NCBI RefSeq assembly: GCF_902635505.1
Contig: NC_045428.1
Location: 223,278,107 to 223,342,106 of the forward strand
Reading direction: 5' to 3'
Origin: Sarcophilus harrisii
Lineage: Eukaryota > Chordata > Mammalia > Dasyuromorphia > Dasyuridae
Length of the DNA: 64,000 bases
A program made the position numbers and the translations under genes. Of the stretch, positions 50,006 to 63,839 are shown in pieces. How positions within the stretch are numbered: the first letter of the stretch is position 1; each line of letters opens with the position of its first letter. The notes beneath the pieces are model-generated. The model worked only from the letters and a program-made list of their open reading frames with translations. It had not been told where the DNA came from and searched no databases.

Positions 50006-52929
50006 TATATTAACATAAGCTCTAAGTGCTTATGTTGTGTATGTATGTATTTTTGTATGTGTGTATGTATTTGGCATCTGTTTGGATTTTTGTACTATAT
50101 TGATTCTTTTGTTTTGTCTTTTTTTTCCTCTGCTTTGTCTCTTCCTGGTTTGGCTATCATAAATCTATTTGCCTTATAGAAGAAATTTAAAGACTTTTTT
50201 CCTTATTTTTATAAGTTATATAATATAGGAATTATTTGTTCTTTAAGCATAATTCTGCGTTTGATATTTATTTGATCCACAGTTCCATTTAAGAATCCAC
50301 TTCTTGCATGGAAAAATGCCTTTAAAAAATTGTCTTGCTGAGTATTTTTTGTTTCCTTATCTGTAATTTTGGTATTGTATATTTGGTAAATATGCATCCA
50401 TTCATTTTTTCTAATTTGTATATCATTGGCTATAGTAGCTTTTAATGATTTTCTTTATTTTCCCTCTATAATTTAAATTAACCTTTATAGCTTAAGTTTC
50501 ATAACTTGCTTTACAATTTTTTCAAAATAATTATTTAATGACTTATTTACTTTATTATTCTTTAAAACAATATTTGTTTAAATTATTAAATCAGAAGTCT
50601 TTTATTTTTTCACTTTATTTTCAAAACTTGTTTTCTATTTTGACTTGATTTTAATTTTTATCATCTTTATGTGCTTAATCCATTTTGTTGTAAAGACTAA
50701 CATTTTTCTTTAAGGAATATTTAAACTGTATCCATGAGTTTTTGTTTTTCTCATTACAATATTATTTTTGTTACCCTTTTTTTGTTTTTCCTATGATTTG
50801 TTATTTGATCCACTGTTAATTTGGATAAAATTGTTTAATTTCCACTTAAATCAATGTCTTTTGCTAATATTTAACTTATATGTCATCATATTCATTGAGC
50901 TATGGTCTATTTTAAAGGTTATACATATTTCTCACTTTCAGAATTTATTTATGAATTCTTTTTATTCGTGATCTTTGTTTTGCCCTGCCACAAGGTTGAA
51001 ATGTGATGATGAAAAATATACACTCTAAGATTCTCCTTCAATAATAATCACCAGTTACATTTAGTTATTCTAACTAATTTAGTTATTGCAATTCTTGCAA
51101 ATCCGTAGTAGTTATTATAACTTTATTGCCAAAGCACCCAATTTCATTCTCTTCCTTCATATCACCTTTTCTAACATAGAAGTTAATCACTAGGTCCTTT
51201 TGGGGTGCTTTTCTGTTCATAGCTATGTTAGTTTTATGTGAGACAATCACCCTCCTCCTACTCCAATTTCATTATTAGCTGTCCCATTTCCTCCCCTATG
51301 CTATTGTAGTCCACTATTTAGTTCTTCTTAATGCACTATTATTGTCATTTTAATTCTCTTGCCTCTTCCCTTAATCCCAATTTCTATATTTGAATGACTT
51401 TAATGTATCATTCTTCAATTTGAATGTTGTTGCCTCATTTTTCCTATTAAGTTTGTATCTTAGTGTCTTTGATGACTTCTAGGCCAGCTCAAATTAAGAT
51501 GGGATGGTAGTTGTATTGTTCACTTTGTAATTATTGGATTATTTTCTTACTCTTTCTATTTGTGAAAATAGCTGATTTTCTCAAAAGAAAAATTTGGAAA
51601 CCATCAATCTGTTAAATTTTTATGTTTTTCTCTGATGTAAGATTATGCTCAAAAATAATATATTCTCTTGAGGAAGATTGTTATTACTTTCAATATATCA
51701 TATTCCAATTCTCCCTTTGCTTTCACATTGATGGTAAGCAGTCCTTACAAATGTGGTCTTTGTTCATTATCAATCCATTTTTGGTCACTTACATTTTTTC
51801 TTTTATCTGGGGTGTAACTTAGCAATCAAATTGTTTGATAAATTAAAAATAAGGTTCTTTTTGAATGCTAATATGGAATGTATTTATCTATTTTGTGCCC
51901 TTCAGTTCCAATACTTGTAGATCTTGCTATGATATTTTGTGACTAAGACATATTTAAAACTTTAAGTCTTTGCTTTTAGTTACTCTTAAAGTATTTTCTT
52001 CCTCTGGGTTTATATTTGGAGAGTCTCTAAGCTATATTTTAAATAATTGTTCTGTATTATATTATCTTACAAATATTCATATATCCAGTTTCAGTTGCTT
52101 TTGGGGATTTTAGTCAAGGAAAAGGTTTTATCCTCTCCTCTACTCCTGAATCGAGTAATTAGATCCTGTTCCAAACCTAATTTCCTGGGCATTTTCTTCT
52201 TATATGAATCTTCCTTAATAGATTAGGACTAATAGTTTTTGCAGACTTCATTGTTCCTAATAAGAACTCTAGTATTTTGGATACTCTGGAGCATTTTCAG
52301 TCAGAAGACAGTAGGTTTCTAATGTAAGGCATTATGATATCCTTGGCCAGATGCTATGGTTAGTTTCAGATCTATTTATTAAACTCATGCTGACTTGCCT
52401 GATAAGATCCCTCTTTTACTGCCCATGTCTTTTAACTTTTTTTTTTTTTTTGTGGTACTCCTACAATAAGTGAAGGAGCTTACTCTTGTTCTTCTATTTG
52501 TTGATTGATTGTTATTCAAAGTTATACAAAGTTTAGATCATTTCTAGAACTATAATCTGATTTGAAGATCAAATACCCTGGTTTTTCCTCACTTCAAGTG
52601 TTTCCTTCTATGTATGAGCTCCAGCCATATTAACTTCCATGCCTATTGTCATGAGAATATCACCTTGTTTTGTAAAGAATAAATTTTCCTTGGCACATAA
52701 TTTGATAATTATAGGATATTATGAATATTCATAATCTCGACCAGAATCTTTATGGTTTACTAAGTAATACATTTGGAAATAATTACCTTACTGAGTAGTC
52801 AAATTACAAAATTATTTTTATGTCCTATAGGATCAAGCTTGGTGATAGGGATTTCTATCCAGGAATTATAAATCTACTTTTGGAAGAAATATGAATGGTT
52901 ATAAAACAAAGTATCCTCCCTTTAGCTCT

Positions 52930-53010
52930 TTTGGGGAATTTAGATGTCATCTAGGACATTCTCTTCATTTTATAGATAATGAATCAAACTCAGAGAGGTT
53001 AGTTTTTTTT
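52930..53010 (+). repeat. MIR fragment
   Basis: atgtcatctaggacattctc and attttatagataatgaatca followed by cagagaggttag. Confidence 0.6.
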
Positions 53011-53365
53011 GTTGTTGTTGTTCAAACTTATACAAAGAGTAAGTTACATTAACTGGGTTTTTAATCCAGTTGCTCTGACTTATACATTTTTCCCTACTAC
53101 AACATACTTCATCACCCAAATCACCTTATTTTCACTCATTCTTAAAGAGAATTTGAAGGAAAAGATAAAATTTCCCCTGCCAATAATCCTGCATCAGCTC
53201 TTTTCATTTGAAATATACTTATATTCACAAAGGATAAAATATGTGCATGAATTGTCATAGCAAGAATCATTTGTGTCTGAAATCATTGGCCTACCTAATG
53301 AGAGCAGGATTTTTTAAGAGAAAGGAAGATACATACTGAAGAATAGATTTCAGGATAGCTTTTTA

Positions 53366-53370
53366 ATATA

Positions 53371-53416
<46 letters not shown>
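53366..53416 (+). repeat. (TA)n microsatellite
   Basis: About 25 TA units with one interruption (tacata). Confidence 0.95.
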
Positions 53417-53604
53417 CAACATCCAGACATTTATTCAATATTGTATTTCTCATTTCTCATATGGCATGTGAGAGCCTTCATTTTCCAAGTTGTTTCAAAG
53501 ATTTCTATCCAATAGAGCAGAAGTTGGATCAATGAACCTAGGAAAGTTCAGAGAGATCATCTGAACAATGACAGTTTCCTCAAAATAAATTCAAAATAAA
53601 TTGT

Positions 53605-53795
53605 CTTCTGGATACTATAGAGACATTGGAAGAGAATTGGACATCATGTAATCTAAACTTTTAACAGAACCTGAGATCTAAGGAGATAGCCATTTACCTA
53701 AGATCACATACATATCAAGAAGCAGAGACAGAATTCTAATTCACTTCTTCAGATTTCAAATCTAGTGCTTTTGCTGCTGTATCATACTATTCATT
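53605..53795 (+). repeat. MIR-family SINE
   Basis: ttggaagagaattggacatc, cctaagatcacatacatatc and tctagtgcttttgctgctgt. Confidence 0.75.
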
Positions 53796-53871
53796 CTCTT
53801 TGGAAATCTTTTCAGAAATCTAAAGATGGAAAGGTGGTAGCAGACCCAAAGAAATAATGGAATTGTTGTGG

Positions 53872-53955
53872 TGTTAGTAGTTAGTAGTAGTTAGTAGTTG
53901 TGGTTAAGTAGTAGAACATTAATAATAATGAGATGATGATGATAATAATAATGAA
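53872..53955 (+). repeat. Degenerate (TAG)n/(GAT)n/(AAT)n simple repeat
   Basis: gttagtagttagtagtagtt followed by gatgatgatgataataataa. Confidence 0.85.
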
Positions 53956-54454
53956 GTGTAGGGAGAGGAAATTTTGTCACTTAGTCAAGGAAAACTTTTT
54001 TTTTCCCTCACACTAGGAATATCTAAAAAAAAAAACAAACTTCTAGTTGTGTATTGTCTCTATTATATCTGTGTCAGCAAGTCAATAGGATGTTTCACCC
54101 TCAGTTCTCTGATATTGTACCTTAAACTTCTGTAACAGTGAGACATAGATTTTACAATGAAGTATATTTTTTGATATACCAGCATGGTAATCAATTTAGT
54201 TTGATTATGTATGGTAGTAATAAGGTTTACACCCCTCCACTCTCCTAGGGGCAGAGAGAAGATGGAAAAGAGAGAAAATAGATTTTTTTTCATTGAACAA
54301 AAGTTTATAAATGCCTACCTTTGAGAAACAATGTTTTTAGATTTTCTTGGCAAAAATATGCTTCTTAGAACTTGTTCCTATGAAATGCATTGAACCACGA
54401 CTGAGAAAATGGGACTTTATTTCCTTCCTATTCATTGGATTTATTTTCCAGCTA

Positions 54455-54585
54455 TTACCAGCTCAGTTACTAGATGATAATAGTGGTCTATAATTTTCCT
54501 CTCTGTACTTTATTTTCCACTTCTGTAAAGTGAGTGATTTAGACTATATATACTTCAAAATGCCTTCTGATTTTAAAATAATATA
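54455..54585 (+). repeat. MIR-type SINE fragment
   Basis: ttattttccacttctgtaaa, gtgagtgatttagactatat and aaaatgccttctgattttaa. Confidence 0.55.
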
Positions 54586-54758
54586 AGATGACAAAATTTG
54601 TTCTCATTTTTGTCTAGAGGAAAAAAAATCTATAAGAACAAAGGATAATGAGTTAGACTTTTCATATAAAGGAATGACATTTTCTTCTTTTTACATGTAG
54701 AATTTTCAAATAAATTATGTCATCTAGTTTTTGCCATGGTAGTACAGATTTGATTTGA

Positions 54759-55117
54759 ATAGACTTATCCTTGTTTTTTTGTTTTTATTTTTTATTTAAT
54801 AGCCTTTTATTTACAGGTTATATGCATAGGTAACTTTACAGCATTAACAATTGCCAAACCTCTTGTTCCAATTTTTCACCTCTTACCCCCCCCACCCCCT
54901 CCCCTAGATGGCAGGATGACCAGTAGATGTTAAATACATTAAAATATAAATTAGATACACAATAAGTATACATGACCAAAACGTTATTTTGCTGTACAAA
55001 AAGAATCAGACTTTGAAATATTGTACAATTAGCTTGTGAAGGAAATAAAAAATGCAGGTGGGCATAAATATAGGGATTGGGAATTCAATGTAATGGTTTT
55101 TATAGATTTATCTTTGT
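54759..55117 (-). mobile_element. 5'-truncated L1 3' end (327 bp) with imperfect 16-bp TSD
   Basis: Body 54775-55101. It is nearly identical, inverted, to the 3' UTR of the L1 at 43450-43775: both share aacgttttggtcatgtatac, catcctgccatctagggg and agaggtttggcaattgtt. Flanks atagacttatccttgt and atagatttatctttgt differ at two positions. Confidence 0.92.
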
Positions 55118-55839
55118 ATAAAGTTGTAGTGATAGGAGAAGATGGAGAGGAATTAATATAAGTCAATGTTTCAAGACAGGAAATTTTGAGGCATTCTTAA
55201 ACAGTGGTTTACAGATCAGCTTGAAAGAACTTGAAACTTTGTGTGGAGGAATGTGAGAAGTAAAATGAGAAAATTAACCTTATTCCCAGCAACCTTCTCT
55301 GTTGGTTCCTACAAAGTTCTCTTGGGTAGGGGCTGAGATCTAGTCAGAATAAGTAGTTAGAATAAGGTAAATTATTTCTCAGTAGTAGAGCAAAAACAAA
55401 ATAGCAATTGTGTACAGATGGTTTAAGGTAGGCTTCAGCTGGAATGATGTCTAGTGGGTGATTTGACTAAGGTGAGCAAAAAGAAACAATGAGAAAAATG
55501 TGTGTGTCTGCTTGTTTATGTGTAGTTTCTTTATCTTATCATTCTGAATTTTCTCCATTATCAATTGGAATTTTTGCTTCTTATATTCTGTAAATCTGTG
55601 CCTTTTCACTTTATGTTTCTTTGTTTAGCCAGAATATGGACTTTCTTAAAACATCTTTTTCAGAATATAAAGCAAATAGATCCTTTGGAATTTTAAAATT
55701 GATAGAGATCTTTGCAATCACTTAAAATATTATAATCTGATTTCCCTCTATTTTGGTGTTTTGCTTAAATTTTAAATGAGAGTAGAATTTTAGTAACTAT
55801 ATCAATAGGTAGTTACCCTTAGGACTTAAGCGAGTGGAA

Positions 55840-58800
55840 CTATGACAGTGGAATAGTCAGGAAACTTCTCAAGCTCTCCCAGTTTCCCTTGAAAACCATA
55901 TGATACCAAGCCTCTGAACAATCTGATGGAATGAAATCATTTTCCAGTCAAGATAAACTGAAAAAACTTCAAGAAAGGTCAGTACCACTGAGATGAAAAA
56001 GGTGTTCAGCTCAGCTCAGATAGATTGTACGAAACCCAGTGACAGGGTTTTAAACACAAAAAATCACCAACTAAGACCCTAAGTCCTGGCTTAATAGAGA
56101 AGCAAATCATTGGAGCAACTTCCAGTCCCATCTCAGAAGGCAAACTCTGCTAAACCAGGCTGCACCTGAAAAGGGCTGGAAAAGCTACCCCCTGTAAAAA
56201 CAATGGGCTCCTGTGCTTAAAGCCAAGGCTCAAAGTTGCACAGGAAGCTTGGGACATTTCCCCTTTTACCCTAGGAGCAGAGTTCAACTATAAAAGTAAA
56301 AAAAAGAGGAAATACTAAAAGAAAAAGAAATAAAATGAGCAACAAACAGAAAAGAATCTTGACCATAAAAAGCTACAGGTGTCAGGGCAGGCAAAAACAC
56401 AAACTCAGATGGGGACAGAATGTCCACAGAGAACTTCTTAGAAATGCTCATAAAAGACATTAAAAACCAAATAACAAAGGGAGAAGGAAAAAATGAGAAA
56501 GGAAACGAAAGATATGCATGAGAGAGCAGCTTGAAAAAGGGAAGAAAAAAATTGTCTGAAGAAAACAACTTCTTAAGCAGTAGAATTAACAAAATGGAAA
56601 AAAGAGATACAAAAACTAATGGAAGAAAATCACAATTAAAAACTAGAACTAGGCAAATGGAAGCTAATGACTTTATGAGAAGCAAGAATAAGTGAAACAA
56701 ACTAAAAAAAATGAAAAAAAAATGGAAGAAAACATGAAATGTCTCATTGGAAGAACAACCAACTTGGAAAATAGATCCAGAAGAGACAATTTAAAAATTA
56801 TTGTCCTACCTGAAGACCATGATCAAAAATAGAGTCTAGATAGCATTCTTTAAGAGATCATTAAGGAAAACTTTCTCAATATTCTAAAAAACAGTAGGGG
56901 GGAGGGGAATATAGAGTGAAAGAATCTATCTATCACCTTCAGAAAGAGATCCCACATGGAAAACCCCAAGCAACATTTTTGTGAAACTCCAGAACTACAA
57001 GCCTAAGGAAAAAATACTGTGAGCTGCCAGACAAACACAATTCAAATATCAAGAAGCAATAATCAAGATTACCCAGTATCTAGCAGCTTCTACGATAAAG
57101 TATGAAGGGTCTGGAATACCATAATCCAGAAGGCAAAGGACCTAGGGTTAAAACCCATACTCAGTATCATCTTTCAGAAACTTTCAATCATTCATATTGA
57201 AAAAAAAATCCAAAACTAAATAGAAAATTTAATCTACAAACACAGAACTCAAAAAAAGCATAGAAAGATAAAGAGGGAAAATATATTATGTAAAGATGGG
57301 AAAATAAACTCTGAAGCTTTTGAGAACTGTACCGTCACTGAGGCATTCAGAAGATGGCATCACATGGACAGAGGGTGTAGTTGTGAATGAACTCTGAAAT
57401 GATGACATCAAGTAAAAAGATATTAAGGGGTGGGGAAAAAAAGGTCTGTACTGGAAAAAAGAGGAAAGAGGAGGTATAATGGGACAACTAGTTCACATGA
57501 AGAGGTGCAAAGATTTATTACAATCAAGGAAAAGAAGAGAGGGAAGGAGCATTTTATGGTGCTTGATCTCATCAGTTTTGGCTCTAAGAGGAAACACCTT
57601 AATTCAGTTGGGTATAGATATTTAGCTAACCCTATAATGAAGTAAGAGGAGAAAGAGAAAAAGAAAAAGGAGGGACAGGATAAATGGGAAGATAGAAAAA
57701 TTAGGGGAAAAGGTAAGAGAAAAGTTGATAGAAGATAAGGTAGTGGGTGGAGTTGATTAAAGAAAAACACATGACTGAGGACAAGGTAGAAAGAGACAAC
57801 AAAAATATATACAAGGGAGAAAATCTGATGGAGGGAAATAGAGTTGGTGGTCATAACTGTTAATGTGAATGGGATGAACTCTCCCATAAAATGGAAGAAA
57901 ATAGCAGAGTGAATTAAAAACCACAATCCTAAAATATGTTGTTCATAAGAAACACATTTGACACAGAAAAACACATATAAAGTAAAGATAAAAGTCTGGA
58001 ACAGAATTTATTGTGCTTTTTTTTGAAGTAAAAAAAAAACAGAATTAGTAATTTTGATCTAAGATAGAGCAAAACTAAAAATAAATCTTATTAAAAGAGA
58101 TAAGGAAGGAAAGTACTTCTTGATAAAGAGTGCCATAAACAATGAAGTAATAACAGTACTAAATTTGTATGTACAAAGTGGTAGAGCAGAAAAATTCCTA
58201 AAGAAGATTTTAAGCTAGTTACAGGAAGAAATAAACAGCAAAACTATTCTAGGAGGGCACTTCAACCTTCCCCTTTCAGAATCAGATTGAATCTAACCAC
58301 AAAAGAAACAAGAAAGAAACTAGAGAGGTTAGGAGGATCCCAGAAAATCTAGATATGATAAATGTCTAGAGAAACTTGAATAATGACAGAAAGGAATATG
58401 TCTTTTTTCTCAGCACTACATGGCACCTAACCAAAATTGACCATATCCAATTGTAGAAAGGCAGAAATAATAAATGCTTCCTTTTCTGACCATAGGACAG
58501 TAAAACTTATATTCAGTAATGGACCAGTAAAAGATAGACTAAAAACCAATTGGAATTAAATAATCTAATTCTAAAGAATGAGTGGATCAAACAACAAATC
58601 ACAGAAACTATCCATAATTTCATTCAAGAGAATCACAATAATGAGATAACATATCAAAACCTATGGGATACAGCAATAGCTGTTCTTAGGGAAAATTTTA
58701 TTTCTATACATAGTTCACTAGTAAAATGGATAAAGAGGAGATCAATGAATTAGGCATGCAACTAAAAAAGCTAGAAAAAGAACAAATTAAAAACCCCCAA

Positions 58801-61556
58801 TTAAATACCAAATTAGAAATTCTAAAAACACAAAGGAGAGATTAATAGAATTGAAACTAAGAAAACCATTGAACTAATAAATAAAACTATGAGTATTTTT
58901 TAATAAAACAACAAAATAGATAAGTCTTTGGTTAATTTGATCAGAAAAAGGAAAGAAAAAACCAAATCACCAGCATCAAAAATGAAAAGAGTGAACTTAA
59001 CTACCATTGAAAAAGAGATTAAAGCCATAATTAGGAGCTATTTTGCTCAACTATATGACAGCAAGTCTGACAATCTAATTAAAATAGATGAATATTTACA
59101 AAAAAATATAAATTGCTCTGGGTTAACAGAAGAGGAAATGAATTACTTAATTTTAGAAAAAAGAAATTAAACAAGATATTAATGAATTCCCTAAGAAAAA
59201 AATCTGCAGGCCAGATTAATTTGTAAATGAATTCTACTAAATAATTAAAGAAAAATTAATTCCAATACTATATAAATGTTTTAGAAAAATAGAGGACTCC
59301 TGCCAAATGCCTCCTATGACACAAATATGGCACTGATACTTAAACCAGGAAGAGCCAAAACAGAGAAAGAAAATTACAGACCCATCTCCCCAATTAATAT
59401 TGATGAAAAAAATTATATAAAATATTAATGAAGAGATTACAGCAACTTATCAGCAGTACACTATGACCAAGTGGAATTTATACCAGTAATGTAGGGCTGG
59501 TTCAGTTTCAGGAAAACTGTTACTACAATTGATGATATCAATTACAAAACCAACCAAAATCATATGGTAATCTCAATAGATGAAGAAAAAGGTTTTGAAT
59601 AAATACAGCACCCTTTATTTTTACAAACACTGGAGAGCAATGGGATAAAGAAAGCTTTCCTCAAAATAATAAACAGTATTTAAAACCAACAGCAAGCATT
59701 ATTTGTAATGGAGAAAAGTTGGACACATTCCCAACAATATTAGGAGTGAGACAAAGATTCCCTTTATTACCACTATTATTCGACATTGTACTAGAAATCT
59801 TGGCTTCAGCAATAAGAAAAAAAGAAAGAAAGGGAATTAGAATAGTCAATGAAGAAATAAAACTATCACTCTTTGCAGATGATAAAATGACATACTAGAG
59901 AATTCTAGAAAACCATCCAAAAACCTAATGAAAAAAATTCATAGCTTAAGGAAAGTTGTAGGATATAAAATCAACCTACACAAATCATCAGCATTTCTAT
60001 ACATTATTGACCCATCAGCAATAGATAGAGAAATTACATTTAAAACTACTAGACAAAATAAAATATTTGGGGTCCACCTGAAAGATAAACTTAAGCATTA
60101 TATAAACACAATTACAAAACACTTCTCATACAAATAAAGTTGGATCTAAACAATTGAAAAAATATCAATTGTTTATGGATAGACTGAGCTAATAAAATAA
60201 AAATGATGATTCTGCCTACATTGGTCTTCTTGTTCATTGCCATACCAATAAAACTGCCAAAAATTATTTTATAGAACTAGAAAAATAATAAAAAAATTTC
60301 ATTCAGAAGAACAAAAGATCAAGAATTTTTTTTCCCATTCTCTGGGTGGAAAAAAATACAAAGGATGGTGGCTTAGTACCAAACCTAAAACTATATTATA
60401 AGTAGCAGTCATCAAAACCATTTGCTATTGGCTAAAAAATAGAGTTGTGGATCAGTGAAATAGATTAGACACAGTAATCAAGGTGTACAGCAATCTGGTA
60501 TTTTATAACCCCCCCAAACTTTAGCTTCTGGAATAAGAACTCACTATTTGAAAAAAAACATCGCTGGGAAAACTGGAAAATAATATGTCAGAAACTTGAT
60601 ATAGACCTACATCTCATATCCCGTGCCAAAATAAAGTCAAAATGGATATATAATTTGGACATAAAGGATGATGATATTAAAAAAAAAAATTAGGAGAACA
60701 AGGGATAATGTTCCCTTTGGAGATCTTTGGAGAAGGGAGGAATTTGTGACCAAAGAAGAACTAAAGAACATTATGAAAGGCATATTGGGTAACTTTTGTG
60801 ACATTAAATTAATTTTTTCATGAACAAAACCAACAGAAACAAGATTAAAAGGGAGGTGTAAAGCTGGGGAAAAAATCTTTACAGCCAGCCAGCATTATTG
60901 TCAGAGTTGTGAAATGAGCCAACCATTCTTAAGAGTAAACTGAAACTATGCCCAAAGGGCTATAAAACTGTACATATCCTTTGACCCAGAAGTGCCATTA
61001 CTGGGTTTGTATCTCAAGGAAAGCATAATGGCGGAAAAGGATCCAAATGTACAAAAGTATTTGTAGCAGCTCTTTTGGTGGTATCAAAGAATTAGAAAAT
61101 GAGTAGATACCCATCAATAGTGGAATGGCTGAACAAGTATTGATATATGAAGGTAATGAAATATGCTTGTTCTATAAAAAAAAATGATGAACAAGCTGAT
61201 TTTAGAAATGCGTGTAAAGATTTATATGAACTGATGCTGAGCAACACAAGCAGAATCAAGAATACATCATACACAATAACAATAAGAATGTGTGGTGATC
61301 AACTGTGAAAGACTTGGTTGTTCTCAGTAGTTCAGTGATTCAAAGCAGTCCCAATAAACTTTGGACAAAAAGTGTCATCTACCTCTAGAAAAAGACATAA
61401 GGAGACTGAATGTAAAGAGATAAGGAGACATGCTGTGGCCCACTTCTTTTTTTCTGTTTTTTAATCTCTCCCATAGTTTTTCCCTTTTGTTGTGATTTTT
61501 ATCTCCCAACATGATTCCTTAAGCAATGTATGTTAAAAATAAAATTTAAAAAGGAA
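55840..61556 (+). mobile_element. Near-full-length degenerate L1 (about 5.7 kb)
   Basis: In order: a 5' region (55840-56280); an ORF1 zone with a lysine/glutamate-rich coiled-coil part (about 56430-56740), an RNA-binding part reading RDNLKIIVLPED (about 56780) and a C-terminal part to about 57260; and ORF2 from about 57840. ORF2 shows endonuclease text VNVNGMNSPIKWKKI and LGGHFN (family: GDFN) near 58250, then a reverse transcriptase with FADD at 59872-59883. It closes with the C-terminal region (tatgaactgatgctgagcaa near 61228) and a 3' UTR ending caatgtatgttaaaaataaa. Both ORFs carry many stops and frame shifts, so it is not able to move. The 3' UTR differs from the other L1 types here. The 5' boundary is uncertain and no target duplication was found. 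Confidence 0.85.
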
Positions 61557-61559
61557 AAG

Positions 61560-62485
61560 AAAACATTAAAAATGAAATATATCTTTATATTTATTTGGAA
61601 AATAAAAATTATTGAAAACTTTTAAAAAGCTATCCTTGTGTATATGTAAAAAAAAGGTAGTCCATGGTTCATATGTCACAACTATTGATTTCACAAATCT
61701 GGTACCTTTAACATTCGTTAAAGAATAGTTTTGATAAAAAAAATTACTATAATAGTCCTCAAAATCTCTTTTTAAGGTCCCCTTTGAAATCCTTAATATT
61801 ATGAGTAATGAATTTCTCTTATAGACAGATCTTCTTCCACTTTGGCATTTAGAATTTGACCCTTTTCTGAAACTTTTCAGATAGTAAAAATTTCTTGAAA
61901 GAAACTTACAATGCCATAATTCTGTTGTGGTTTTTTTTCCCTTGGTTATTCTTTTGCTTCTTCCAAACTGTTATGTCAGAAGTGTGAAGCCAAATAGATT
62001 TAGATGCTATTAGATACTCCATCTCTCCATTCTTCCCTCTAAAATTCCTATATCATTGAATTGTGTTTTTTTGTGAAGGTCAGAATCAAGAATTCCTCTG
62101 AAAACAATTAAAAATGACAAGAACTTGGCATTAAAGACTGTGGCCATTGTAGGGATTGTTGTGCATGACTTTTGACACTTTTCTTTTTTTCTTTTTACCT
62201 CCAAAATTCATGTATTTGAGAATTGGTAACACCCTATAAAAACAAAATAATTTATTCTATTTCTTCTTGTAAAGTGAGACCTGGAGTCAACTCATTCTAC
62301 ATTAGCTCTTCCTTTGTCCTTGTGTAAGTTAATATTTATCTGAGTTAAAGGACTATTGGTTTTTATTATCAATTGTCAATCTATCTCTAAGAAAACTATT
62401 TAATTCCATACTGATAACAAACTAAACCAGGTCTTGTTTATTTTGTATCTGTTCTGGAATGTGGCAGAACAAGAACAAGTTCCAA
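61560..62485. other. Intron with nothing recognised
   Basis: No named repeat or gene. Confidence 0.4.
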
Positions 62486-62489
62486 TATA

Positions 62490-62588
62490 GAATCAGAAAA
62501 CATAGAATGAAATTCTGATTCTGATATTTGATAACTGTGTGATCCTGGATCAATAGTTTTAGTTCTGAACTTCAGTTTTATCATCATT
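62490..62588 (+). repeat. MIR-type SINE fragment
   Basis: atttgataactgtgtgatcc, tggatcaatagttttag and aacttcagttttatcatc; interrupted by the following L1. Confidence 0.6.
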
Positions 62589-62589
62589 T

Positions 62590-63058
62590 CCATATACATA
62601 TAAAGAAAGTTTTCAACATTCAATTTTGTAAAACTTTTGGTTCCAATTTTTCTCCCTACCTCCTTACATCTCCTCTTCTCAAGATAGCAAGTAATCTGAT
62701 ATAGTTTAATTATGTGCAATTCTTTTAAACACATGGAAATATTTTTCATGTTGTGCGAAAAAAAATCAGAACAAAATGGAAAAAAAAACATCAGAAAGAA
62801 AAAACAAACACACAAAAATGAAAATATTATTATTCCATATTCAGTCTCCAAAGTTCTCCTTTTTGTTGTGGATGGCACATTCCATCCCAAATCTATTGGG
62901 ATTGTCTTAAATCACCTCATTGTTGAAAAGAACCAAGTTCATAATATTTGATCATCACATAATTCTGTGGCTATGTACAATGTTCTCTTAGTTCTAATCA
63001 CTTCACTTAGCATCAGTTCATGTAAATCTCTCTAGGCCTTTCTGAAATTATCTTGCTG
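62590..63058 (-). repeat. 5'-truncated L1 3' end
   Basis: Same family as 44161-44658 by the shared order gttttcaacattcaattttg, agatagcaagtaatctgata and cttcacttagcatcagttca; more diverged. Confidence 0.8.
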
Positions 63059-63059
63059 G

Positions 63060-63620
63060 AAAAATGGCTGCTGCAGATAGTTGATACTTAAGCAAGGAAG
63101 TAGCAGTTGACTACTGAAAATGCTCTTGGTGATTTTACATCTCCTGTCCCAGATGAATTTCACTATTGGCTGCTATCACCACATAGAACATTGTTTTCAG
63201 TTATTTCTGATTTGCCACTATCATGAAGGAGGCCTTACAAATGGAAAATGGATTCCCTAAAGTTGATGAAGCACACTCTTGTTTGAAGATGACATTATGC
63301 TGATTGCCCTGCAACCTAGAATATAACAAGGTATCCTCATTCAGATCAGTGAACACTCAAAAGAAATTATCCTAAGAATCCATCCAGGAAAAATTAAATG
63401 AATGAAAATACATATTTTCCAGATTACGATAAACAGTTGGAGGACCAAACTATTGAGTTAGCATATCATTATTTGTACCTAATACAGGCACTACTGATAG
63501 AAAATGAATTGGATAGGAAATTGGACTGCATTTACAATAGTATGTAGTGTTTCTAATCAAGTCAAGTTACACCCAAAGAAAATCATTATTTAAGACAAAT
63601 GTTTTCTCAGTGTTTCTGGA
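63060..63620 (+). repeat. Probable RTE-type LINE fragment
   Basis: gatgacattatgctgattgc (DDIxLI) and tatcattatttgtacctaat (YHYLxq) followed by gatagaaaatgaattggata and ggaaattggactgcatttac match the RTE order DDIVLI ... YxYLGQ ... MDNELDxEI. Degenerate. Confidence 0.5.
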
Positions 63621-63839
63621 TAGTTATAAACATTTGAACACCACAAATTTTATGTCTTTAGTCACTGAAAGGCCAATTGAGAGTTATCAACAGACATAGT
63701 TGAAAGTACACTATAGCATAATTCTAGCTATGATCAATTAAAATAGTATAAGGGATTTTTTTAAACATTAGATCTGTGATTTCATCAGTATAGGCAAATC
63801 TTTATGAAAACAGTTGATATTAATGGAGATCAATACCTT

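Larger units (their letters stand above)
48945..52440 (-). repeat. AT-rich block, probably decayed antisense L1-type LINE
   Basis: 48945-49330 contains taggattctttaaataaact, atcatatcatgcacaaataa and attgatggaggtggtggatc, which fit antisense L1 ORF2. 50100-52440 is T-rich with cctatgatttgttatttgat and attgagctatggtctatttt, suggesting antisense L1 further 5', but this part is weak. Broken by the SINE at 49447-49591 and a MIR at 49680-49810. Confidence 0.45.

Noticed and set aside
56284-56700. 138-codon minus-strand hydrophobic frame
   Set aside because: Antisense of the lysine-rich L1 ORF1 coiled-coil zone; no independent support.
57423-57974. 183-codon minus-strand frame, the longest in the window
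   Set aside because: It lies antisense to the degenerate L1 between its ORF1 and ORF2; the hydrophobic Phe/Leu/Ser-rich translation is what A/G-rich L1 sense DNA gives in reverse.
62438-62890. 150-codon minus-strand frame
   Set aside because: Spans a MIR fragment and an L1 tail; no domain recognised.
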